64,000 bases of DNA from CAVVEQ01 sp963804865. GTDB taxonomy: Bacteria > Chloroflexota > Anaerolineae > Anaerolineales > Anaerolineaceae. The notes beneath the pieces were generated by a model, which saw only the letters and a program-made list of their open reading frames with translations, searched no databases and was not told where the DNA came from. The stretch spans positions 1,550,001-1,614,000 of the forward strand of contig CAWDSH010000001.1 of the NCBI GenBank assembly GCA_963804865.1, written 5' to 3'. A program made the position numbers and the translations under genes. This document shows positions 26,206-35,029 of this stretch, piece after piece; the stretch's first letter is position 1; each line of letters opens with the position of its first letter.

Positions 26206-29200
26206 ATGAAGCTTTTTGTCTTAAGAAAATCTCTATTTCTATTGGCGATAAGCCTGCTAATTTTAATCCTTTTCAGTTTACCGCAAACCGTATATGCACA
26301 AGACGAACAGCCAGCGGAAGCTGATCCTGTATCTACACCAATCTTAGAAGAATCCATCCCTTTAGAGGAAGCTCCTCCTATTGAGGTTTCTGGAAATGAG
26401 GAATTTATCGAAACATCAGCCGCCCCGCTTGCCGAGGTACTAGTGGAAGCCGGCATGGTTATTACCGACCAGAACGGTGAGCCTGTTTCACTTGCCAGCC
26501 AGGTAGCCGAAGATGCCATAGCATCAGCGGATCCATATTTCACCTGCGTCGATGACTCTGTGGATGGCGTCGTGGATGGCATCTGCCGTTACTTTGGTCT
26601 TGGTGGAATTCAGGCAGCTGTCGCAGATTTCTCCACACGGCTGGGTTCCGGGAACATATTCATAGAAGATGCCGGAATCGCCACCGACTATACGGGGGCA
26701 GTAACCATCAGTGCCATTCCCGGACTGACAGGCCTGGTGGGCACAAGCACATTGACTTCCTCTCCCAGCAGCCTGATCACACTCAATGGCTCAATAAATA
26801 TTAATAATCAGCTGACTGGTTTCAATCTTTCTGGATTGACCATCCTTGGCAATCAAGCTGGAGCTTTGGTGAGCCTGACAGGTAATACCGGATTATTGAC
26901 TTTAAGTGACCTGGTGATCAAGAATGATCATGCCAGCGGGGATGCCCTTCTCATCTCATCGCATACTGGTAACGCCACACTCACTGAAATAAAGGCGGAT
27001 CGAAATGGTGATGAAGGAGCAAATATCGATCTCACAGGCAACCTGGTGATCACCAACTCATCTTTCAACATGAATAGTGGGCTCAATGCTCTTTCCATCA
27101 CGTCCAACGGCAGCGTATCACTGAACGGCGTATCTGCAAGTGGAAACAATGCTGGTGATGGCGCGCATATTTATGCTCTCAAAGGTATTACAGTTCGAAA
27201 CGGAATATTTACAGACAATTACGACGGCGTTGGCGTGAATACCATTGGCGATGGGTTGGAAATCGTCACGGGCAGCAAGGGAGTCGTGCTGATCGAAAAC
27301 AGCTTTATTAACTATAATCAGGAAACCGGGTTACGGATTGATAATAATGGCAGCGTTTCCTTTAAAAATATTCAATTAAAGGGGAACACATACGCCGGCA
27401 TCTATCTTGATAATTGTAGCTATTATTTGACAACTTGCTCTTATACATCCAGCCCGGTAACTCTAAATAATGTAACAATCGACGGAAGTCAACATCCCTT
27501 GAACGTGTTTTCAAATGGAAACATCAGTTTGACGGGTGTAACGTCCTTGTTTGCAGGCAACGATCACGGCGCGCAATTGAGGAATGAATACGCTAACGCG
27601 CCACGTACTGTCAGTGTCTCAAATAGTGATTTTAGTTACGCATCCTTTGGAGGACTATACATTATCTCGCGCGGAGCGGTTTCATTAAATAAAATCACAT
27701 CAGGCTGGGCCGGCAATGGAAGTGGCGTTTTTGTCGACAACTCTATTGGCACAGCCGGAGTGACTGTTACCAATTCGATGGGGAACAGTAAATTTGACAG
27801 CAACTCAGCTTTCGGACTTTGGATCTTTTCAAGAGGTGCCATATCGGTAACTGGAGTAGATGCTATCGGAAACGATTATAACAATATATACCTGGATAAT
27901 TCAACAGGCACCGGTTCTGTAACGCTGGCATCTGCAATTGTGAGCGGCAGCGCAACCACAGATGGCATAAGAATTGATTCGAATGGCGCGATCATTCTTA
28001 AAAATGTATCCTCCACCACCAACTATTTTGGAAAAGGAGCTGTTCTCAATAACACGATGTCGCCTTCTTCTCCCGGGGTCACCATTACTTCCAGTGTATT
28101 TAGCAATAACATTGGGATCGGATTGGATCTCAGCACGAAAGGGAATGTTGTCATCAACGGCATCGTGACATATCAAAACACCGGTGGTAATGTCGGCACC
28201 TCCATCAACACCCTCTCCGGTCCAGGAAATGTGACGATCACAAACGGAACGTTCAACTCGAATTCAAGTCACGGCCTCGTAATTACTACCAACGGAGCGA
28301 TCACCCTGAGCAAGATCACCGCCATTTATAATGGGAATACGGGTGTAAACCTCGATAATTCTCTCCCGCCTGTCGGCGTCAAGCCGGTCACGATTAACGG
28401 GATGGATGTCGGCTATAACGCTCTGAAAGGATTGAATGTCCTCTCCAAAGGCGCTGTGAAGATCACCAACTTGATCGCCGATTATATGTCAGGAGGATCA
28501 GATGCGGTGAGAATTGATACCCTGGGCATTGTTAGCATCGGCGCCACAGGTACATTCTTGAATTCAATCAGCAACAACTTCACCAACGGGTTGACCATCA
28601 CTGCCAATGGGGCGATCTCGTTAAGTAATATCACCTCAAGTGGTAGCGTGAACGGTTATGGAGCAGATCTCAGTTTTTCTGGCCCTTCAGGTAGCGTAAA
28701 AATCGTCAATGGTGATTTTAATTACAACAAAACCTACGGGCTGACCATTCACTCTAATGGAGCAATCACATTAACCAATGTCCACGTAAATAACAATTTG
28801 GAGTATGGGGCATCTCTTATCAACTATCCAGGAACGGGTGGGATTACTGTAAACGGTGGTTCCACTGCCTCACCCAACTCCTTTTCTTATAACAAGACCG
28901 GAGGGTTACATGCCTCCACAACCGGTTCGGTCAGTCTTGTAAATATCGTCGCCAACAACAATGATAATCTCTCCCTTTCCGGCAATGGCATTGCTGTAAC
29001 CACCACGACCGGAAATCTTACTTTTGCTAATGTGACAGCCAATCAAAATGGCGCACATGGTATATGGGCTTCTTCGGGAGGCGGCTCGATCAGCCTGGCG
29101 AACGCAATCTCTTACAACAACAAACTTTACGGTACTTACCTTACAAATGCCACAGTTTCCACGCCAAAATCTGTAACCGTGAAAAACCTCACCTCGAATT

Positions 29201-30900
29201 CGAACCAGGGTTTCAACGGTTTGTTTATCGAATCCGCCGGCAATGTACTTCTCACCAACCTGAAAATGAACAACACAGCCTTAGCCGAAGGTCTGTACGT
29301 GGATAATCGTTATGGTACAGCTGCATCCACTATTACCATCAATGGCACCCCAGGCGCTGGCAGCACCTTCAATAACAACGCTTTTTATGGCGCAAGACTT
29401 TATTCTGATGGTGTTATCACGGTTTCAATGGTGGAAGCCACCGGCAACCCACAAAACGGGATATATTTGGACAACTTGGGCGGGACCGGTGGGATCAGCT
29501 TAACCAAAACGAATGTCTCCGGCAGCAGCCATTCCGGGATCACGATTTACAGCAACGGCGTCATTGCGCTTTCAGAGGTCAGCTCCACTTTCAATGGTCA
29601 CTCAACCAGCTCAGGCTGGGGGGCAGATATCATTAATACAACAGGGGCAGCCAAAATTACGATCAAGAGTAGTACTTTCAGTGACAACTACAGTGGCGGA
29701 TTGTACGCCGCATCCAATGCAGGCATCACAGCCACCAACGTGATCGCTGAAAACAATGCTCACAGTATGGGCTTATACCTTGATAGCAGTGGACCCATCA
29801 GCGTCCTCTCCACTGGCGGCTTTATGAATAAAATGATCAACAATAACACCGAAAACTTGAATATCATATCCGGAGGCGATGTTCTTCTGCAAAACATCTT
29901 TACTCAATACAACACATCAGGCTTCGGGGTGGTCGTAATGAATACCAGCGGAACTGGAAAGGTAACCATCCAGGGGATTAATGTGCGCAATAACACTTCC
30001 GGTGGTCTCTATGTTGAATCAAACGGCAGTATCTTGATCAGTAACGCAACTGCTTATGGAAATTCGGGTCAGGGTATGTACTTGTACAACTCTGGAGGTT
30101 CGGGAACAGTAACTCTGAAGAACGTTACCAACTCTTTTAATTCGTCTTATGGATTATCTGTGATGACAAACGGGATCACAACGCTAGATAAAGTTGATAT
30201 CTATTACAACACTATCGCTGGAGCACAGATTAATATTGGCAACCCACTTTCCACCCTCACCATTAGCCGAAGTAGTTTTGACAATAATAACAATGGTGGC
30301 TTGTCGGCGAACCTGGGTGGGAATGTTGTGCTCAATACAGTTTCAGCATCCAATAACACATCCCTCGGTGCACGGGGTGCATTTATCGATAATTTCAGCG
30401 GCACCGGAACAGTCACCGTGCTTTCCACTTACGGAGCAAATAGCTTTAGCAATAATGCAGATGATGGATTGTATGTGTTTTCCAATGGAGAATTCAAGGG
30501 CAATAACATCACTGCAAATGACAATGGCTGGAGAGGGTTGGAAATATATAATGGCGCAGGTTCCGCTGGAGTATCCATCACAGGTGGAGTTTTCAACCGC
30601 AATGGTCGTTCTGGTATCTTTATATACTCTTCCGCCGATGTTTTAATCAACGGTGTGCAGGTGATGGGTAATGGAGGTGCTGATGATATTGCCGGCATCT
30701 ATGTTGATACCGGTGGAAATATCACCCTTGCCAACAGCGTCACCACTGGAAATGGGAAGGAAGGCATTTACGCCCTATCGGGAAGCATGAAGAGCATCCT
30801 GATCTTCAAGTCGCTCTTCTTCGGGAACAACCGCTGGAATCCGTATGACAGCGATCCAAATATCACCGCTATCAATGGCATATTGACCATCGTGCGCTGA
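26206..30900 (+). CDS. giant secreted right-handed beta-helix protein (1,564 residues)
   Basis: A signal peptide (cleavage near VYAQ, about residue 32) and an acidic, Pro/Glu-rich linker precede a conserved head module (VITDQNGEPVSLASQVAED, DPYF). The rest is a long row of units of roughly 50-60 residues with phrases such as NGAITLSNI and GLTIHSNGAI, full of Asn, Gly, Ser and Thr. This pattern is typical of right-handed parallel beta-helices in adhesins and pectate-lyase-like proteins. No LPXTG, transmembrane or S-layer anchor is seen at the C-terminus. GAGGAG precedes the ATG. Paralogues lie at 57.7-62.8 kb and from 62.98 kb to the edge. Surface attachment or matrix role is an inference. Confidence 0.85.
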   Translation: MKLFVLRKSLFLLAISLLILILFSLPQTVYAQDEQPAEADPVSTPILEESIPLEEAPPIEVSGNEEFIETSAAPLAEVLVEAGMVITDQNGEPVSLASQVAEDAIASADPYFTCVDDSVDGVVDGICRYFGLGGIQAAVADFSTRLGSGNIFIEDAGIATDYTGAVTISAIPGLTGLVGTSTLTSSPSSLITLNGSININNQLTGFNLSGLTILGNQAGALVSLTGNTGLLTLSDLVIKNDHASGDALLISSHTGNATLTEIKADRNGDEGANIDLTGNLVITNSSFNMNSGLNALSITSNGSVSLNGVSASGNNAGDGAHIYALKGITVRNGIFTDNYDGVGVNTIGDGLEIVTGSKGVVLIENSFINYNQETGLRIDNNGSVSFKNIQLKGNTYAGIYLDNCSYYLTTCSYTSSPVTLNNVTIDGSQHPLNVFSNGNISLTGVTSLFAGNDHGAQLRNEYANAPRTVSVSNSDFSYASFGGLYIISRGAVSLNKITSGWAGNGSGVFVDNSIGTAGVTVTNSMGNSKFDSNSAFGLWIFSRGAISVTGVDAIGNDYNNIYLDNSTGTGSVTLASAIVSGSATTDGIRIDSNGAIILKNVSSTTNYFGKGAVLNNTMSPSSPGVTITSSVFSNNIGIGLDLSTKGNVVINGIVTYQNTGGNVGTSINTLSGPGNVTITNGTFNSNSSHGLVITTNGAITLSKITAIYNGNTGVNLDNSLPPVGVKPVTINGMDVGYNALKGLNVLSKGAVKITNLIADYMSGGSDAVRIDTLGIVSIGATGTFLNSISNNFTNGLTITANGAISLSNITSSGSVNGYGADLSFSGPSGSVKIVNGDFNYNKTYGLTIHSNGAITLTNVHVNNNLEYGASLINYPGTGGITVNGGSTASPNSFSYNKTGGLHASTTGSVSLVNIVANNNDNLSLSGNGIAVTTTTGNLTFANVTANQNGAHGIWASSGGGSISLANAISYNNKLYGTYLTNATVSTPKSVTVKNLTSNSNQGFNGLFIESAGNVLLTNLKMNNTALAEGLYVDNRYGTAASTITINGTPGAGSTFNNNAFYGARLYSDGVITVSMVEATGNPQNGIYLDNLGGTGGISLTKTNVSGSSHSGITIYSNGVIALSEVSSTFNGHSTSSGWGADIINTTGAAKITIKSSTFSDNYSGGLYAASNAGITATNVIAENNAHSMGLYLDSSGPISVLSTGGFMNKMINNNTENLNIISGGDVLLQNIFTQYNTSGFGVVVMNTSGTGKVTIQGINVRNNTSGGLYVESNGSILISNATAYGNSGQGMYLYNSGGSGTVTLKNVTNSFNSSYGLSVMTNGITTLDKVDIYYNTIAGAQINIGNPLSTLTISRSSFDNNNNGGLSANLGGNVVLNTVSASNNTSLGARGAFIDNFSGTGTVTVLSTYGANSFSNNADDGLYVFSNGEFKGNNITANDNGWRGLEIYNGAGSAGVSITGGVFNRNGRSGIFIYSSADVLINGVQVMGNGGADDIAGIYVDTGGNITLANSVTTGNGKEGIYALSGSMKSILIFKSLFFGNNRWNPYDSDPNITAINGILTIVR

Positions 30901-30919
30901 TCACTGCAAGAAAACATCA

Positions 30920-30949
30920 AAACCTCCCCAATTGGGGAGGTTTTTTTAT
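30920..30949 (+). terminator. intrinsic terminator after the beta-helix gene
   Basis: Stem AAACCTCCCCA / TGGGGAGGTTT with an almost absent loop, then a T run. It isolates the beta-helix gene from the DUF2804 gene. Confidence 0.88.
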
Positions 30950-30991
30950 TCATGGCTATAATCTATATACCGCTTTGATTTGGAGGAAATC

Positions 30992-32044
30992 ATGGATCAA
31001 ACACCTCAACGCAGGATCACCAAAACCGGACCGCTGCTCAAACCGGATGGCAGCCTGTCTGAAATCGGCTGGTCCCCGCAACCGATGCTGGACTGTAATC
31101 TCGAGAGTGTGCATAGCGAGGGCACGCCCCGTTTCTGGCAGCCCATGCGGGTGAAGCGCTGGGATTACTACGCCATCACCACGCCAACCCATTTCTTTTC
31201 GTTCACGGTCAGCGATGTTGGTTACCTTGCTTCGATTTTTGCCTACGTTATCGAATTCGCCAACACGGATTACCATGAGCAAACGCTCACCCTGCCCTTT
31301 TACCGGGGGGTGCAGCTTCCACGCAACAGCACGGAAGGTAAGAGTATATTTGATAATGGTAAAGTCAGGCTGGAATTCGATGCCCTTCCAGGCGAAAGAA
31401 AAATCAAAGTGGATTGGTCGAATTTTCGGGAAGATAAGCCCTTGAGAGCGGAAGCAGCTTTCTCCCTGCCTGCAGATCACGAATCGATGAACATCACCAT
31501 CCCCATCAAGGGCAACCGCTTTTACTACAACCGCAAGATCAACTGCATGCCCACCGGCGGTTGGGTGGACTACCTGGGTAAAAAATTCGATTTGAATCCA
31601 AGAACCTGCCTGGGCAACCTGGATTGGGGACGGGGTATCTGGGAATACGATTCCTTCTGGGTGTGGGCATCAGCCAGCGGCTTCCTCGCTGATGGGATGA
31701 GGACCATTGGTCTCAACCTGGGATTTGGCTTTGGCGATACCAGCGCCGCCACGGAAAACTGCTTCATCCTGGATGGCAAGCTGCATAAATTGGGTAAGGT
31801 TGATTTCACATACAGCTCGGAGAATTTCAAATCGCCCTGGACGATGAATTCGCCAGATGGGCGCCTCGACCTTACCTTTACACCTTTCTTCGAGCGTGTC
31901 GCCAGGACCGACCTAAAAATCCTTGCCAGTGAAGTGCATCAAATGTTCGGAAAATACAACGGGTTCGTGATCACTGATCAAGGTAAAAGAGTTGAGGTCA
32001 AGGACATGATCGGCTGGGCCGAAGAGCACCACGCAAAGTGGTAA
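30992..32044 (+). CDS. DUF2804 family protein
   Basis: A 350-residue protein that fits DUF2804 over its length: MRVKRWDYYAITTPTHFFSFTVSDVGYLASIFAYV near the start, NCMPTGGWVDYLG in the middle and GRGIWEYDSFWVWASASGF with GLNLGFGFGD later. The family is related to carotenoid-modifying CrtC-like beta barrels but has no agreed function. ATG 30992 was chosen because GGAGGA precedes it; the longer TTG version would include that site. No signal peptide is visible. The gene has a terminator on each side and thus its own transcript. Confidence 0.85.
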   Translation: MDQTPQRRITKTGPLLKPDGSLSEIGWSPQPMLDCNLESVHSEGTPRFWQPMRVKRWDYYAITTPTHFFSFTVSDVGYLASIFAYVIEFANTDYHEQTLTLPFYRGVQLPRNSTEGKSIFDNGKVRLEFDALPGERKIKVDWSNFREDKPLRAEAAFSLPADHESMNITIPIKGNRFYYNRKINCMPTGGWVDYLGKKFDLNPRTCLGNLDWGRGIWEYDSFWVWASASGFLADGMRTIGLNLGFGFGDTSAATENCFILDGKLHKLGKVDFTYSSENFKSPWTMNSPDGRLDLTFTPFFERVARTDLKILASEVHQMFGKYNGFVITDQGKRVEVKDMIGWAEEHHAKW

Positions 32045-32045
32045 G

Positions 32046-32083
32046 AATAATAAAACCCCTCCAAAAGGAGGGGTTTTATTATT
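32046..32083. terminator. bidirectional terminator between DUF2804 and gdhA
   Basis: AAAACCCCTCC / GGAGGGGTTTT around AAAA, with A-rich and T-rich flanks that serve both converging genes. Confidence 0.88.
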
Positions 32084-32092
32084 AGATCAAAT

Positions 32093-33381
32093 CTAAATCC
32101 AGCCGCGCAGCTGCATGGCCTTGACCACCCGGTCGATGGCTACCATGTAAGCCGCATCGCGCATATATACTTTTTCATTCAAACTCATTTCCAAAACGCC
32201 CTTGAACGCCTGGGTCATTTTGGTATCCAGTTTTTCCAGCACTTCCTCTTTTGTCCAATAGAAGTTCATGTCATTCTGGACACTCTCAAAGTATGAGCAA
32301 GTCACTCCACCCGCATTGCACAGGAAATCGGGGATATCGAAAATGCCTCGTTTCTGAATGACAATATCCGCCTCGGGGGTGACAGGACCATTGGCGCCTT
32401 CGGCGATGATCTTCACCTGCTTGCTGACCTTCTCCACGTTCTCGCCGGTAATCTGGTTTTCAATGGCTGCCGGGATGAGCACATCCACATCCTTGGACTC
32501 AACCATGCCATGCCATCCTCGATCTCATAACCGGCTTTCTTTGCTTTTTCCTTGTCGATCGTGCCGTATTGATCGGTGATGCTCATCAGGAATCGGGGAT
32601 CGATCCCATCTGCCCTGAAAAAGGTGTAACTGGTCTTGTCATTGCGGTCGTAGCAGGCAACGCACAACACCTTGCCGCCCAGCATCTCGATGAAGCCGAT
32701 GGAAGCATATTGCGCCACGTTGCCAAATCCCTGGATGGATGCCGTGCACTTCTTGGGATCCAGCTTGAGGTGTTTCATCGCTTCGCGGGTGTGATAGATG
32801 ACACCATACCCGGTGGCTTCCGTGCGACCCAGCGACCCACCGCCACCCAAAGGTTTGCCGGTGATGACCCCGGGGGTGTAGACGCCGGAGAGCTTGGAGT
32901 ATTCATCCATCATCCAGCCCATCATCTGGGGGGTGGTGCCAACATCCGGTGCCGGGACATCCGTGCGCGGACCAATATTCTTCCACATCACATCGATCCA
33001 GCCGCGGCAAAGCCGTTCCTTTTCGCTAACCGAGAGGGTTGCCGGATCCACAACGACGCCGCCCTTGCCGCCACCCAGCGGGATATCGGCAACGGCGCAT
33101 TTCCAGGTCATCCAGGTACCCAGAGCGCGGACGGTATCGATGGTCTCAGCAGGATGGAAACGAATGCCTCCCTTGGCAGGTCCGCGGGCATCATTATGCT
33201 GCACCCGGAATCCCTGGAAAACCCTGATCATGCCGTCATCCATGCGCACCGGGATGCGGAAATGAAATTCGCGCATCGGCCAACGCAGCATTTCACGAAC
33301 TTGCGGGTCCAGCTTGAGCTGTTCCGCAACATGGTCAAATTGTGCCTGAGCCATTTCAAACGCATTTGTTGATCCAGCCAT
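32093..33381 (-). pseudogene. gdhA: glutamate dehydrogenase, frameshifted
   Basis: Joined, the product is about 428 residues, normal for a Glu/Leu/Phe/Val dehydrogenase. Substrate motifs FQGFRVQHNDARGPAKGGIRFHP and WKCAVADIPLGGGKGG (catalytic Lys) and the nucleotide site SIQGFGNVAQYA are intact, as is LIPAAIENQIT downstream. The enzyme links glutamate with 2-oxoglutarate and ammonia. The frame breaks near 32508-32520, where GGCAT is repeated in tandem; removal of one copy restores Asp-Gly-Met-Val-Glu-Ser. AAAGGAG precedes the ATG. The long leader carries a possible attenuator. Confidence 0.88.
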
Positions 33382-33432
33382 TACTCACTCTCCTTTAGAT
33401 AATATATTTCAACATTGATTTTGTACATTGAT

Positions 33433-33474
33433 AATAAAAAGCGGGCATCTCGGTTCTAAGCCCGCGATCCCGCT
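33433..33474 (-). promoter_or_regulatory. possible attenuator in the gdhA leader
   Basis: On the minus strand GCGGGC (33465-33460) pairs with GCCCGC (33446-33441), followed by a short T run, which makes a terminator about 60 bases before the gdhA ATG. Just upstream AGCGGG (33474-33469) can pair with the same 3' strand (CCCGCT), giving a competing stem. This two-state layout suggests conditional read-through. No known riboswitch class was recognised. Confidence 0.5.
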
Positions 33475-33530
33475 TTATGTAGCCGGCTTCATTTAGCACG
33501 CTTCCCCTCCAGAATCATCCTTTCATAATT

Positions 33531-33559
33531 AGATTAATCGAGAATGTCTTAAGAGTCAA
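33531..33559 (-). promoter_or_regulatory. promoter of gdhA
   Basis: Minus strand TTGACT (33559-33554), 17 bases, TAATCT (33536-33531). It would give a leader of about 140 nt that includes the possible attenuator. The remaining 33382-33683 intergenic sequence shows no gene. Confidence 0.5.
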
Positions 33560-33683
33560 GGTGATGAAAATCGCTTCTGGGATATGATGTCTATCCAGCA
33601 CCTATTCAAATGTTTTCCGCAAAGAATTGGATTGGATTGTATTTCAATTGAAAACAATCTATACTATTCATCAAGGAGGGAAA

Positions 33684-33941
33684 ATGGACCCTAAAGAAGT
33701 AATGAAATTTCTCGAAAGCCAGATGGTGGATCGAACCACCGCCACTTTTACTGCAATTCTGTTGAACAGCTTGATGAATCCACCCAAGACAAGCATGGTG
33801 ATCGATCTCACCAAGCGCTGTGACTTCCGCTATACTACTGCGGAAGGTCATTCCGTCACCATTCAAATAGAGCCTGTCATGGATCCGCTGGTCAATATCA
33901 GCGATAACACGGTTCGAATGAAGGTGAGGTTTATTTCGTAG
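33684..33941 (+). CDS. 85-residue protein of unknown function
   Basis: A strong ribosome binding site, AAGGAGGG, lies six bases before the ATG at 33684, so the gene is probably real. The product is soluble with mixed charge and contains a helical start (DPKEVMKFLESQMVDRTTA) and beta-like strands (RYTTAEGHSVTIQIEP). There is no signal peptide or membrane helix. I recognise no family. Confidence 0.6.
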   Translation: MDPKEVMKFLESQMVDRTTATFTAILLNSLMNPPKTSMVIDLTKRCDFRYTTAEGHSVTIQIEPVMDPLVNISDNTVRMKVRFIS

Positions 33942-33996
33942 TAAAACCTAAACTCACAATTTCGTTTCTAAACTTTGATTTCAATAACTCATCCAA

Positions 33997-34551
33997 TCAA
34001 TTCTTGCGAAGCTGGATTAATTTCGCACCTACCCGGATGACCGCATAAATAAAAAACACTTTGATCACCAAGCCCAGGATAATGACGACATCCCACCACC
34101 CCCCAGGGTATGCTCGTGAGCTGGTTATACCAGGCGGCACTGTGAGCATGGTGACACAAAATATCGGCAGCAAAATTCCCAGAAGCCGTTGATACTTAAT
34201 GCTCTTGGAATAATTATCGTTATAGATCTCCGGGACAGCTACATTATCAGGTCGAATTCGATAATAGTGCCAGTTGGACATCAAGGCTATTAATTCCCAC
34301 CCCGAATCCTTAAAAATCGCTTGATATTCGGCATAATCCTTATCGAGGGTGTGCTTATAATCCAGGCGATAAACAAATTCACCTGGTTCTCCTTTGTGAA
34401 AGGTGTAGACGAAAGGTGAAACCGACTTCAAATGCCATCCATTTTTTGACATCTCACACAGCCAGTTCTCCTCTTGTTCATCCTGCCAGGCCCAATATAC
34501 CTTGAAGACGTTTTTTTCTTCCATTGCTTGATTGTTAATTATTTGTTTCAT
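33997..34551 (-). CDS. DUF2812 membrane protein
   Basis: A 184-residue protein: an N-terminal soluble part with the DUF2812 pattern (EENWLCEMSKNGWHLKSV, FVYRLDYK, DSGWELIALMSNWHYYRI), then two hydrophobic helices (about 122-142 and 152-175). The DUF2812 family typically follows a PadR regulator gene, as here: the genes overlap by ATGA (34548-34551). It is probably a membrane protein whose level or activity is tied to that regulator. Function unknown. Confidence 0.82.
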   Translation of the reverse strand: MKQIINNQAMEEKNVFKVYWAWQDEQEENWLCEMSKNGWHLKSVSPFVYTFHKGEPGEFVYRLDYKHTLDKDYAEYQAIFKDSGWELIALMSNWHYYRIRPDNVAVPEIYNDNYSKSIKYQRLLGILLPIFCVTMLTVPPGITSSRAYPGGWWDVVIILGLVIKVFFIYAVIRVGAKLIQLRKN

Positions 34552-34892
34552 TGCATCCCACCAGATGCAAGCATTTGCCTGCCGTTTTTAGACATTTCTT
34601 CCAATCTCATGGTTTCAAATTCTGCAACCCTTTTTCCAGCTTCCGTCATGCGATAAATCTTTCTCCGTTCGGAACCCCCATCCTCATCAACGCCCGCAAT
34701 TAATCCCAAGGACTGCATATTCGACAAAGCGCCATATAGTGTTCCCGGGCCAAGCTGCAATCTGCCCCTGCTGATGGTTTTGACCTTCTGCATGATCCCG
34801 TAGCCATGCAAGGGTTCCACCAGGGAAATGAGGATATAAAAAGAAGCTTCGGATAACGGGGTGGTTTTTTTGATTAACTCATCATTATTCAT
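34548..34892 (-). CDS. PadR-family transcriptional regulator
   Basis: A 114-residue winged-helix regulator: FYILISLVEPLHGYGIMQKV, then LGPGTLYGALSNMQSLGLI as the recognition helix and wing, and YRMTEAGKRVAEFE leading into the C-terminal dimer helix. PadR proteins are repressors that respond to phenolics, drugs or membrane stress. AGGA lies before the ATG. The promoter carries three direct repeats that also touch the start codon region, which points to autoregulation of the PadR-DUF2812 pair. Confidence 0.9.
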   Translation of the reverse strand: MNNDELIKKTTPLSEASFYILISLVEPLHGYGIMQKVKTISRGRLQLGPGTLYGALSNMQSLGLIAGVDEDGGSERRKIYRMTEAGKRVAEFETMRLEEMSKNGRQMLASGGMQ

Positions 34893-34940
34893 ATATCGTT
34901 CCTCGCTATATCGTTACACGTTATATCGTCATACGATATA
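34893..34940 (-). promoter_or_regulatory. three ATATCGT direct repeats, 15-bp period: probable PadR operator
   Basis: ATATCGT occurs at 34893, 34908 and 34923, exactly 15 bases apart. The last copy forms a perfect palindrome TATATCGT-cat-ACGATATA (34922-34940) over the 10 element and start point. PadR-type repressors often bind ATGT/ATAT-rich palindromes at their own promoter. Confidence 0.7.
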
Positions 34941-34966
34941 GTATCAAATCTCTTTATATATGTCAA
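34938..34966 (-). promoter_or_regulatory. promoter of the PadR-DUF2812 operon
   Basis: Minus strand TTGACA (34966-34961), 17 bases and TACTAT (34943-34938). The 10 element is overlapped by the palindromic ATATCGT repeat. Confidence 0.75.
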
Positions 34967-35029
34967 GAGACGAAAACAATAAATGAATATCCGATTAGCT
35001 TGTTTGGAATAGGGATTGTGCCGAATAAA

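Noticed and set aside
26600..30800. CRISPR-like or satellite repetition
   Set aside because: The repetition is at protein level, with degenerate DNA and no fixed repeat-spacer pattern; it reflects beta-helix units.
32569..33372. 267-codon open frame on the plus strand
   Set aside because: Antisense to gdhA, whose protein motifs are clear.
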